Positions 19,799-26,745 of a stretch of 64,000 nt of DNA are shown here, piece after piece. The DNA comes from Streptomyces sp. V1I1 (GTDB lineage: Bacteria > Actinomycetota > Actinomycetes > Streptomycetales > Streptomycetaceae): NCBI RefSeq assembly GCF_030817355.1, contig NZ_JAUSZH010000001.1, positions 1,798,001 through 1,862,000 of the forward strand, in the 5' to 3' direction. The translations under genes and the position numbers were made by a program. The notes below the pieces were generated by a model that was given only the letters and a program-made list of their open reading frames with translations, searched no databases and was not told where the DNA came from. Position 1 is the first letter of the stretch. Every line of letters begins with the position of its first letter.

Positions 19799-20416
19799 TC
19801 ACAGGCTCGCGAGGAGGCCGTCGAGCGGGGGCGGTGTCCGGTCCGGTGCGAGGGCCTCGACAAGGAGACGGCCATAGCGGATCTTGCGGCCCTTCTTCGT
19901 GCCGAGGAAGCGCCGCACCTGCTGGTGCCGGGGCCGGCCGTGCTGTGCGGGCTGGCGCTGGAAGGTCTGCCAGGCGCGGAAGTCGCCCTCGGCGCGGAGG
20001 ATCTCCTCGACTCCTGCCATGCCGAGCGCGCGGATGAGTTCATCCTCCAGATCCGCGGTGCATACGTAGATGTCCTGGAGCGGTGCCTGTGCCCGCGTCA
20101 GGCCGCGCTCGTAGAAGCCCTGTTCGCCCTCGTCGCACAGTCCTGTCAGGCGCAGACCGAGGCCGGGCGGCCCGAGAAGGCCGGCATAGCAGCCGACGCT
20201 CATCGCCCCGCCCATCGGCACGACAAACACTCCCTCGGCGGCCAGGTCCCGGCCACGCCGGGCGGCCAGCGCCTCGACGGCCGCGAGATCGCTCAGCCCT
20301 TCCAGGAGCACCGCGGTCCGCACCCCCAGGCTTTCCGCCAGATCGCGCGCCGGCCCGTCGGGACCGCCCGTCGCCCAGCTGGTGACCGCATCCTGGAACG
20401 CCCTCATGTCCGCCAT
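19799..20416 (-). CDS. TOPRIM-domain protein (OLD-nuclease-like TOPRIM, stand-alone)
   Basis: About 205 residues from ATG 20416; GTG 20446 or ATG 20407 are alternatives, and none has a good Shine-Dalgarno. VLLEGLSDLAAVEALA carries the TOPRIM acidic residue and helix found in OLD-family nucleases, FVVPMGGAMSV follows as the second strand, and LTGLCDEGEQGFYE supplies the DxE-like acidic pair (D-E here, where D-x-D is usual). The C-terminus is basic (KKGRKIRYGRLLVEAL), fitting nucleic-acid binding. No ATPase domain is fused or adjacent, unlike full OLD or Gabija-type proteins. It is located between mobile-element remnants. It may be a phosphotransfer or nuclease enzyme; its role is unknown. Confidence 0.7.
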   Translation of the reverse strand: MADMRAFQDAVTSWATGGPDGPARDLAESLGVRTAVLLEGLSDLAAVEALAARRGRDLAAEGVFVVPMGGAMSVGCYAGLLGPPGLGLRLTGLCDEGEQGFYERGLTRAQAPLQDIYVCTADLEDELIRALGMAGVEEILRAEGDFRAWQTFQRQPAQHGRPRHQQVRRFLGTKKGRKIRYGRLLVEALAPDRTPPPLDGLLASL

Positions 20417-20496
20417 GGGGCGAGTCTGCCCGTCCACCGGTGGCACGGCACGGGATTATTCGACAGCCTCAGGAGCTGCGACGGTCCTCAGGCCCC

Positions 20497-20730
20497 GGCC
20501 GCCCAGTCCACCAATCCCCTGGAACGGCTGAACCGCGAGATCAAGCGCCGCACCGAAGTCGTGCGGGTCTTCCCCAACCCCGACGCGGTCCTCCGACTGG
20601 CCACCGCCGTCCTGGCCGAACTCCACGACGAATGGATCGCCTTCCCCCGCCGCTATCTCTCTGAGGAGAGCATGGCCACGGTCTATGCCAGCCGCCTCAC
20701 CACCGACACGCCGCCCTACCCAGCCCCACC
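20497..20730 (+). pseudogene. C-terminal remnant of an IS256-family transposase
   Basis: About 75 residues reading NPLERLNREIKRRTEVV, then FPNPDAVLRLATAVLAE and HDEWIAFPRRYLSEESM, the conserved end of IS256/Mutator transposases, with the final catalytic Glu in NREIKRR. The rest of the enzyme, including both catalytic Asp residues, is absent, and the sequence is fused to the upstream region of the TOPRIM gene. No terminal inverted repeats are recognisable. Confidence 0.8.
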
Positions 20731-20775
20731 GAAGGCTGATCCCCTACACCACGTGGCGGGACGCCATCCAAGAGA

Positions 20776-21267
20776 TCATGCGGTCGCAGGACTGATCCTC
20801 GGCCAACCGCCCAGTGCAGCGACGAGCCGGTCACACAAGACTGGGTCCTGCACGTCGATAGCGAGACGGTGGGCGATGGACCCCACCTGCCAACCTGCGT
20901 GATAGTCGAAAAACGGAGGCGGACCTGCAGTGTTATGGGCTAGTTTGCCGACCAGCTCCGCGAGCCGGAAAAGTAGATGCTCTCGTGCTGTGAGCGGCTT
21001 GTCCTTGTCCAAACCGCGTCCGCGGATCAGTTCGAACACCGCGCGTCCGTGCATCCACTGATCCCTGTCACCTGCCAGTACCAGGGCAGCTTCGATCTCA
21101 GGCGTCTTGCCCAGGATCGCCGAAGCCGCATCGAGAACGTCCGCCGCCCATCTCACCGGGCCCTTCTGCTGCTCAAACAGGCATCGCCCCCATTGGGCAA
21201 CAGGGTCCGTTCGTCGGCTCATCTCGCGATCATCCCAACGTCGCAGATCAGAGACAACAGCGTTCAT
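20776..21267 (-). CDS. Hypothetical protein, possibly 5'-truncated
   Basis: About 163 residues from ATG 21267. Coherent sequence (RRVRHDARAEA and, further back, RLLEESISLA) continues upstream past a TTG at 21306 to a stop near 21346, so the true start may be lost or may use an unusual codon. The protein is mostly helical with Trp-rich segments (RRWDDREMSRR, GPVRWAADVLDAAS) and ends LVAALGGWPRISPATA. I do not recognise a family. Its base composition is lower in GC than neighbouring core genes, which together with its place among transposase remnants suggests acquisition. Confidence 0.5.
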   Translation of the reverse strand: MNAVVSDLRRWDDREMSRRTDPVAQWGRCLFEQQKGPVRWAADVLDAASAILGKTPEIEAALVLAGDRDQWMHGRAVFELIRGRGLDKDKPLTAREHLLFRLAELVGKLAHNTAGPPPFFDYHAGWQVGSIAHRLAIDVQDPVLCDRLVAALGGWPRISPATA

Positions 21268-21622
21268 GGCTTCAGCACGAGCATCGTGACGTACCCGACG
21301 TGCCAAAGAGATCGACTCTTCCAGCAGCCGGGACAGGAGAGTTCGAGATCAAGCACTGAACCGCAGGCCTGGCCACATCGGGCGAGATTTTCCAGCCCTG
21401 CTTCAAGTGGCCACCCTGGTGAGACGACGTCCGAAGCGCAGTCTCACCACACCTGTCCAGCCGCAGGTCAGCGACTGCCCCCAGGCCACCATTACGGAGA
21501 TGGGACACTCACCCGGTCGCCGCTGCATGGATGCCGAGCGGGGCCGAACTACCGCTTTACGAGCCGCGAACACCCGATTGCCCACAGCCTGTCACCCCGA
21601 TGGCCTATCCCCGCGCGATCAC

Positions 21623-21638
21623 ATCTCATATCTGAGAT
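21623..21638. promoter_or_regulatory. Operator-like palindrome before the HTH-MurA gene
   Basis: ATCTCA-TATC-TGAGAT, a perfect 6-4-6 inverted repeat only 11 bases before the ATG at 21650. It overlaps a plausible -10 region (TATCTGAGAT), so the transcript would be short-leadered or leaderless. A Cro/CI-type protein would bind such a site. Confidence 0.55.
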
Positions 21639-21649
21639 AGCCTGCGGCC

Positions 21650-23179
21650 ATGGCAGACGATTACCTCGTACGCATCGGCAAGCTCATCCGTGACGCCCGT
21701 CAGCATCGGGGCTGGACACAGACGCAGCTTGCCGAGGCGCTCGGCACCAGCCAGAGCGCCGTGAACCGCATCGAGCGCGGCAACCAGAACATCAGCCTTG
21801 AGATGATCGCGCGTATCGGTGAGGCGCTCGACAGTGAGATCGTCTCGCTCGGCTACGCCGGGCCCATGCACCTTCGGGTGGTCGGCGGCCGTCGGCTGTC
21901 CGGTGCCATCGACGTCAAGACCAGTAAGAACGCGTGTGTCGCGCTGCTCTGCGGTTCGCTGCTGAACAAGGGCCGTACGGTACTGCGCCGGGTGGCCCGC
22001 ATCGAAGAGGTCTTCCGGCTGCTGGAGGTGCTGAACTCCATCGGGGTGCGCACCCGCTGGATCAACGAGGGCGTCGACCTCGAGATCGTGCCGCCCGCGC
22101 AGCTCGACATGGACGCGATCGACGCGGAGGCGGCCCGCCGGACCCGGTCGATCATCATGTTCCTCGGGCCGCTGCTGCACCGGATGGACACCTTCCGGCT
22201 GCCGTACGCGGGCGGCTGCGACCTCGGCACGCGGACCATCGAGCCGCACATGATCGCGCTGCGCCGCTTCGGCCTCGACATCACCGCGACCGAGGGGCTC
22301 TACCACGCGAAGGTCGAGCGCACGACCACGCCCGAACGCCCCATCGTGCTGACCGAGCGCGGCGACACGGTGACCGAGAACGCGCTGCTCGCCGCCGCCC
22401 GGCACGACGGGGTGACCGTCATCCGTAACGCCTCCTCCAACTACATGGTCCAGGACCTGTGTTTCTTCCTGGAGGCGCTGGGCGTCAAGGTCGAGGGCGT
22501 CGGGACGACGACGCTGACCGTGCACGGTGTGCCGACCATCGACGTGGACGTCGACTACTCCCCCTCCGAGGACCCGGTCGAGGCGATGAGCCTGCTGGCC
22601 GCGGCGGTGGTCACCGAATCCCAACTCACCATCCGCCGGGTGCCGATCGAGTTCCTGGAGATCGAGCTCGCGGTGCTGGAGGAGATGGGCCTGGACCACG
22701 ACCGTACGCCGGAGTACCACGCCGACAACGGGCGTACCCGGCTGATCGATCTGACCGTGCGGCCCTCCAAGCTGGAGGCGCCGATCGACAAGATCCACCC
22801 GATGCCGTTCCCCGGCCTGAACATCGACAACGTCCCGTTCTTCGCGGCCATCGCGGCGGTCGCCCAGGGCAAGACGCTGATCCACGACTGGGTCTACGAC
22901 AACCGCGCGATCTATCTGACGGACCTGAACCGGCTGGGCGGCCGCCTCCAACTCCTGGACCCGCACCGAGTCCTGGTGGAGGGCCCGACCCGCTGGCGCG
23001 CGGCGGAGATGATGTGCCCGCCGGCGCTGCGGCCCGCGGTGGTGGTGCTGCTGGCGATGATGGCGGCGGAGGGCACGTCCGTACTGCGCAATGTGTATGT
23101 CATCAACCGGGGTTACGAGGAGCTGGCGGAGCGGCTGAACTCGGTGGGCGCGCAGATCGAGATCTTCCGGGACATCTGA
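21650..23179 (+). CDS. murA2: XRE helix-turn-helix fused to MurA-like enolpyruvyl transferase
   Basis: About 509 residues. Residues 5-65 are a Cro/CI HTH (HRGWTQTQLAEALGTSQSAV then NRIERGNQNISLEMI). Residues 72-505 are an EPSP-synthase-type MurA domain, which adds enolpyruvate to UDP-GlcNAc at the first step of peptidoglycan synthesis. The equivalent of E. coli Lys22-Asn23 is TSKNA near residue 90, and the Cys115 loop is GGCDLGTRT near 189, so key catalytic residues are kept. Ordinary MurA has about 420 residues and no HTH. From memory, S. coelicolor SCO5998 has the same layout, next to aconitase. The protein may control its own gene through the palindrome directly upstream (inference). Confidence 0.9.
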   Translation: MADDYLVRIGKLIRDARQHRGWTQTQLAEALGTSQSAVNRIERGNQNISLEMIARIGEALDSEIVSLGYAGPMHLRVVGGRRLSGAIDVKTSKNACVALLCGSLLNKGRTVLRRVARIEEVFRLLEVLNSIGVRTRWINEGVDLEIVPPAQLDMDAIDAEAARRTRSIIMFLGPLLHRMDTFRLPYAGGCDLGTRTIEPHMIALRRFGLDITATEGLYHAKVERTTTPERPIVLTERGDTVTENALLAAARHDGVTVIRNASSNYMVQDLCFFLEALGVKVEGVGTTTLTVHGVPTIDVDVDYSPSEDPVEAMSLLAAAVVTESQLTIRRVPIEFLEIELAVLEEMGLDHDRTPEYHADNGRTRLIDLTVRPSKLEAPIDKIHPMPFPGLNIDNVPFFAAIAAVAQGKTLIHDWVYDNRAIYLTDLNRLGGRLQLLDPHRVLVEGPTRWRAAEMMCPPALRPAVVVLLAMMAAEGTSVLRNVYVINRGYEELAERLNSVGAQIEIFRDI

Positions 23180-23300
23180 AACGCGGATGCCGCCGCACTC
23201 TGTCTGACCAGCAAGGACGCGGGTCAGGAGGGGTGCGGCGGCACCCGTGGGACTTCTCTGGACTTTACGCCGGAACGGAGTTGCTGCCCCCCGGCCGGGG

Positions 23301-23376
23301 CTACGCGAAGACCGCGTCGATGGCGGCGCTGCCGCGCCCGCCTGCGCGAGGCAGGAAGTGCGCGTACTTCCGGAGC
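23301..23376 (-). pseudogene. C-terminal scrap of a tyrosine integrase
   Basis: On the minus strand the codons read LRKYAHFLPRAGGRGSAAID and AVFA, then TAG at 23303-23301. This matches the extreme C-terminus of actinomycete phage/ICE integrases, where YAHFLP contains the end of the catalytic region and AIDA closes the protein. Only about 25 residues survive. No tRNA gene or attachment-site repeat is visible nearby. Confidence 0.5.
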
Positions 23377-23639
23377 CTGAACCCGGGACCCGAGTGGCCG
23401 ATCCACCGGGGCCAGGGAGAGGACACGCTCACGCCCCGTCGCCAAGGCTGTACGTCCTCGGCCGCCGGTGCTTGGCTTCCACAGGCGTGTCAGCAGGACG
23501 GGGATCGTCCCACGGCAGCGTGACCGGCACCGGCGCCGGCACCTTTCAATGATTCAATCGAGACATGTGAGACAGGACATTCGAGACCTCACCTTGGCCC
23601 GCGGCCGCCGTGGCAGCCTTCTCCGGAAGGGTGTGTGCG

Positions 23640-23921
23640 ATGCCGCGGCTGTCCTGCCCGGCAGTACCGGCGCACACAGGGCGAAGGCTGCCACTCCAAT
23701 GCGACCGCCGCCTGCACGATCCCAACTACTGTCCGGCGGCCGCCTGGTTCACGGTCGACTGCGAGTTCCACGACTACGACGGACACCTCTTCAGCGCGCG
23801 CAATGTCCGCACCCGCGTCTCCGGGTTCCAGGCGCGCGAGGGCACCGCCAGCATCCCGCGGGACCGGAAGGCCGGCGACCGGAGCGTGGCAACCGGATAC
23901 GTACACTTCAGCCCACAATGA
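23640..23921 (+). CDS. Small protein of unknown function, first of an overlapping pair
   Basis: About 93 residues. ATG 23640 is chosen because GGAAGGG lies 8 bases upstream. It has two or three cysteines near the N-terminus (CPAV, QCDRRLHD) and an acidic, aromatic stretch WFTVDCEFHDYDGHLFSARN that looks like two beta strands. No family is recognised. Its TGA overlaps the next ATG (ATGA at 23918-23921), so the downstream protein is translationally coupled. Two small coupled genes in a mobile-DNA region would fit a toxin-antitoxin module, but this partner has no recognisable DNA-binding domain. Confidence 0.5.
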   Translation: MPRLSCPAVPAHTGRRLPLQCDRRLHDPNYCPAAAWFTVDCEFHDYDGHLFSARNVRTRVSGFQAREGTASIPRDRKAGDRSVATGYVHFSPQ

Positions 23922-24181
23922 AGCGTCACGCCGAGTTCACTGAGCAGGCGGGAAGATTCCGCGATTACCTCCCAGCCGACGACCGTCAGTCGCTGATGCG
24001 TCTCGTCAGCGAGATCGCCGAGGAACCCAATGGCCCCGGCACTCACCTCGCGTACACGAACGACGATGTCACACGCTCGGCCTGGTCCGGCCACCTCAAC
24101 GTCAAGTACGTCGTGACCTGGAATGCCGTGATCGTTGTGGCGGCCGATGTCTACGATGCCGAACGGGTCAACGTTGAGTGA
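23918..24181 (+). CDS. Small RelE/ParE-like protein, coupled to the gene before it
   Basis: About 87 residues, starting in the ATGA overlap. The pattern resembles the RelE/ParE toxin fold: an N-terminal helical pair (AEFTEQAGRFRDYLPADDRQ, SLMRLVSEIAEEPNG) followed by strands GHLNVKYVVTWNAVIVVAADV. In RelE/ParE proteins the corresponding middle segment carries basic catalytic or binding residues, but here it is poorer in Arg and Lys, so activity is doubtful. It might equally be an uncharacterised small actinobacterial family. It is placed between an integrase scrap and transposase remnants. Confidence 0.5.
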   Translation: MKRHAEFTEQAGRFRDYLPADDRQSLMRLVSEIAEEPNGPGTHLAYTNDDVTRSAWSGHLNVKYVVTWNAVIVVAADVYDAERVNVE

Positions 24182-24224
24182 CAACTGCCTCACCGTGATC
24201 CCGCCCGCTCCGCACTGGCAGCCC

Positions 24225-24340
24225 GACAAGGCGGGTGGGTCCTCGCACGCGTCCACGACTGCTACCAGAACGGCTTCGCCAACCTCGACGCCGAGACTCC
24301 CTGCTGCGGCGTCAAGAGCTCGCTGAACGACCTCAACCAG
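24225..24340 (+). pseudogene. Remnant of a conserved actinobacterial small protein
   Basis: The frame reads RVHDCYQNGFANLDAETPCC then GVKSSLNDLNQ. The CCG...SLNDL pattern recurs in short streptomycete proteins whose next residues are normally YxWPxGFA. Here the similarity stops right after SLNDLNQ, and nothing upstream supplies a start, so it is a fragment. Function unknown. Confidence 0.4.
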
Positions 24341-24384
24341 GCACCTGTCCCTTCGATCTTGGGTATGCAGCTACCGGGGCCGCT

Positions 24385-24786
24385 ATGACGGCCGCTCAGG
24401 ATCTGTCCATGATCGCTGACCTGCAGTGTGTGGTGCTGGACTGCCCCGATCCGGCGGAACTTGCCGACTTCTACCAGTTGCTGGTCGGTGGGACCGCCAA
24501 CGAGCAGGACCAACGGTGGGCACTGGGCGACGACTGGGCGACCCTGCACACTCCGTCCGGTCTCGTCCTCGCCTTCCAGCGGGCATCGGACTTTCTGCCG
24601 CCACAGTGGCCGGACCCCGCCCGGCCGCAGCAGTTCCATCTGGACTTCGGTGTTGCGGACCTGGACCGTGCCCAAGAGCAGGTCCTGGCGCGGGGAGCGA
24701 CGGTACTGGACGAGGGTTCCGCCGGGCGGAGCTGGCGTATCTATGCCGGCCCGGCAGGGCATCCGTTCTGCCTGGTCCGCCACTGA
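24385..24786 (+). CDS. VOC family (glyoxalase-like) protein
   Basis: About 133 residues, ATG 24385, a single glyoxalase-like domain. LQCVVLDCPDPAELADFY is the first strand and helix, WATLHTPSGLVLAFQRA the middle, QFHLDFGVADLDRAQEQVL the second metal-type His motif, and YAGPAGHPFCLVRH the end. A Glu is usual where GHPFCL stands, so metal-dependent catalysis is uncertain. Such small VOC proteins are common in streptomycetes, and most have no known substrate. It has no operon partner. Confidence 0.85.
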   Translation: MTAAQDLSMIADLQCVVLDCPDPAELADFYQLLVGGTANEQDQRWALGDDWATLHTPSGLVLAFQRASDFLPPQWPDPARPQQFHLDFGVADLDRAQEQVLARGATVLDEGSAGRSWRIYAGPAGHPFCLVRH

Positions 24787-24849
24787 CAGCGGATCAGCGG
24801 GTGCAATTGCGCTCGTGAGAGTCACGAGCGGAGCCGGCTGAGGAGGGCG

Positions 24850-24981
24850 GCAGCGGCACGGTGCCGAGATAGACATGTCCGCGCTCGTCGTACCGCGTCG
24901 CTACGGCTCGGAACTGCTTCAGCTTTCCGGTGGCTCACTCCACCGTGTTGCGGTCTTCGTACCGTTGCCTGTCGAAGCCGA
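24850..24981 (-). pseudogene. C-terminal remnant of an IS5-family transposase
   Basis: On the minus strand the codons read LGFDRQRYEDRNTVE, then an in-frame TGA, then ATGKLKQFRAVATRYDERGH and VYLGTV. This follows the IS5 transposase end FDRERYKxRNTVER..NKLKQWRGLATRYDK, including the catalytic Glu of NTVE. The stop right after that Glu and the loss of everything upstream show it is dead. Confidence 0.75.
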
Positions 24982-25093
24982 GAGTCTCGAGATCACCGTG
25001 ACGCCGGACCGGCAGACCATCGAGCGAAGTGGACTTCAAGCTGATGTGGTGGCCCATGCAAGACGCAATCAAGGCCGCGGCCGAGGGCCGCCG

Positions 25094-26623
25094 TCAGTGG
25101 TGCTCCACCACCGGCCTGCGGCGGATGCGGGCGGCCATGACCGCCACGTCGTCCTCCGCGTGGGCGGCGTCGAGTTCGTCGAGCACGACGTCGAGCAGTT
25201 CGTCGAGGCTGCTGTCGGGGGCGGCGTGTACGTCCGCGAGGCGGGCGAGCGAGGCGTCGATGTCCTCTCCGCGACGTTCGACCAGGCCGTCGGTGAACAG
25301 CAGCAGGGTGTCACCGGGTTGGAGGCTGCGCGAGATGATTTCGTATCCGCCCAGGCCGGTGCCGAGAGGTGGTCCGACGGGCACGCCTATCAGCTCCGCG
25401 GCGCCTTCCCGGCTGAATACGGCGGGCGGCAGATGGCCTGCGCTGGAGAAGGAGCCCATGCCGCGCGCCGGGTCGACGCGTACGAGCAGACAGGTGGCGG
25501 GCCGCCGGGTGACGGCCTCGGAAATGGCGTTGTCCAGCTGCCGCAGCACCCGGTGCGGTGGCAGGTCGTTGGCCGCGACCTCGCGCAGCGTGGAGCGGTA
25601 GCTGTTCATGTCGACGGCGGCTTCCACGCCGTGGCCCATCACATCGCCCATCACGAGCAGCGTCCGGCCGAAGTGCAGGCGCACGGTCTCGAACCAGTCC
25701 CCGCCCACGAGGCTGCCGGATCCCGAGGGCAGGTACCGGGTGGCGACCTTGAGGTTGGGATGCGGGAGGCCGGGGTCGGTCAGCAGGGCTCGCTGCAGCT
25801 TGAACGCGGTCCGCTCGGCCTGCTCGTACAGGCGGGCGTGTTCGATGGCGGTGGCTGCCCGCGCGGACACCGCCTGGACGCTCCGTACGTCGTCCCGAGT
25901 GAACCTGCCGTGGGTGCGGGCGACCAGCACGGCGCCGATGGCTCGGCCGTCGCCGATGAGCGGCATGGCCAGTCTTCGCTCGTCGAGGACCGGGCGGCCG
26001 GCCCGCATCGCACGGACCGAGACCGGGACGGCGTCCGCGGAGGAATGAGCGAGCAGCTCTTCCCGGCCCGACACGGCAGCGCGGTACACCCCGCGCGGCT
26101 CCTCATTGCCCAGGTCACCGGTAGTGAGGGGCGAAGTGGGAAGCAGGTCGACCGCCGCCGCGTCGGCAAGACCGGGACTGAGGTAGCTGACCACCTCCAG
26201 GCACGTGGTCTCCGCGTCGAGAGTCGTCCCGATGCCTTCGCCGGTCTCCGCCAGCGAGAGGTAGGACAGAGCTGCCTGCAACTCGCCGGCCGACGCGGGC
26301 GCGGTCTCGAGGATGACTCCCAGGAGCCCGACGACTTCTCCGTGGATCGTCAGACGGTGCCATGTGCAGCGGCTGAGTGCGGTCACATGCGTGCGGGACA
26401 CCCCGTCGGTGAGAACCCTGGTCAGCAGCAGCGTGGAGCCGACTCTCGGCCGGGCTCCCCAGCTGACGGGGCTGCCTGCCAGCCCTTCGTGCTCCTCCCC
26501 CACGATCTGGCAGTAGGCGGCGTCCGCGAAGACGTACCTCGTATCGGTGTCGAGGACAGCCAGGCCCACGGAATCAGCCTGCGAGTGGGCGCTCTGGTAC
26601 CCACCGAGGGAGTCGGCACTCAC
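25094..26623 (-). CDS. PAS-GAF-PP2C (SpoIIE-type) serine phosphatase
   Basis: About 509 residues. GTG 26623 is chosen for the GGAGGAGG Shine-Dalgarno. A PAS-like domain is at about 10-110 (GLAVLDTDTRYVFADAAYC), a GAF domain at about 135-275 (GRPVLDERRLAMPLIGDGRA), and a SpoIIE/RsbU phosphatase at 300-505. The metal motifs are VGGDWFE and LVMGDVMGHGVEAA, followed by FTDGLVERRGEDID and AEDDVAVMAA. Enzymes of this class dephosphorylate anti-anti-sigma factors in partner-switching circuits in response to ligands of the sensor domains. No partner kinase or STAS gene is adjacent, so its target is elsewhere. The IS5 scrap lies directly downstream. Confidence 0.92.
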   Translation of the reverse strand: MSADSLGGYQSAHSQADSVGLAVLDTDTRYVFADAAYCQIVGEEHEGLAGSPVSWGARPRVGSTLLLTRVLTDGVSRTHVTALSRCTWHRLTIHGEVVGLLGVILETAPASAGELQAALSYLSLAETGEGIGTTLDAETTCLEVVSYLSPGLADAAAVDLLPTSPLTTGDLGNEEPRGVYRAAVSGREELLAHSSADAVPVSVRAMRAGRPVLDERRLAMPLIGDGRAIGAVLVARTHGRFTRDDVRSVQAVSARAATAIEHARLYEQAERTAFKLQRALLTDPGLPHPNLKVATRYLPSGSGSLVGGDWFETVRLHFGRTLLVMGDVMGHGVEAAVDMNSYRSTLREVAANDLPPHRVLRQLDNAISEAVTRRPATCLLVRVDPARGMGSFSSAGHLPPAVFSREGAAELIGVPVGPPLGTGLGGYEIISRSLQPGDTLLLFTDGLVERRGEDIDASLARLADVHAAPDSSLDELLDVVLDELDAAHAEDDVAVMAARIRRRPVVEHH

Positions 26624-26745
26624 ATGATCGCCTCCTCCGGGTCCTGGCCCTTCTCCCCAGTCCCATGCGCCTCACGTCTACCCGCATTGGCGCACTTCAG
26701 CCAGGTCGCAGACCGGATTGCGGCGAGGCGGGGCCGGGGCGAGCC

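Noticed and set aside
21307..21622. Gap between the helical hypothetical gene and the HTH-MurA promoter
   Set aside because: Searched for a gene; frames are short and interrupted, so apart from a possible upstream extension of the hypothetical protein to about 21346 nothing is called.
23224..23445. A 73-residue leftward frame overlapping the integrase scrap
   Set aside because: The integrase similarity is in a different frame; this frame is Arg/Ala-rich and unsupported.
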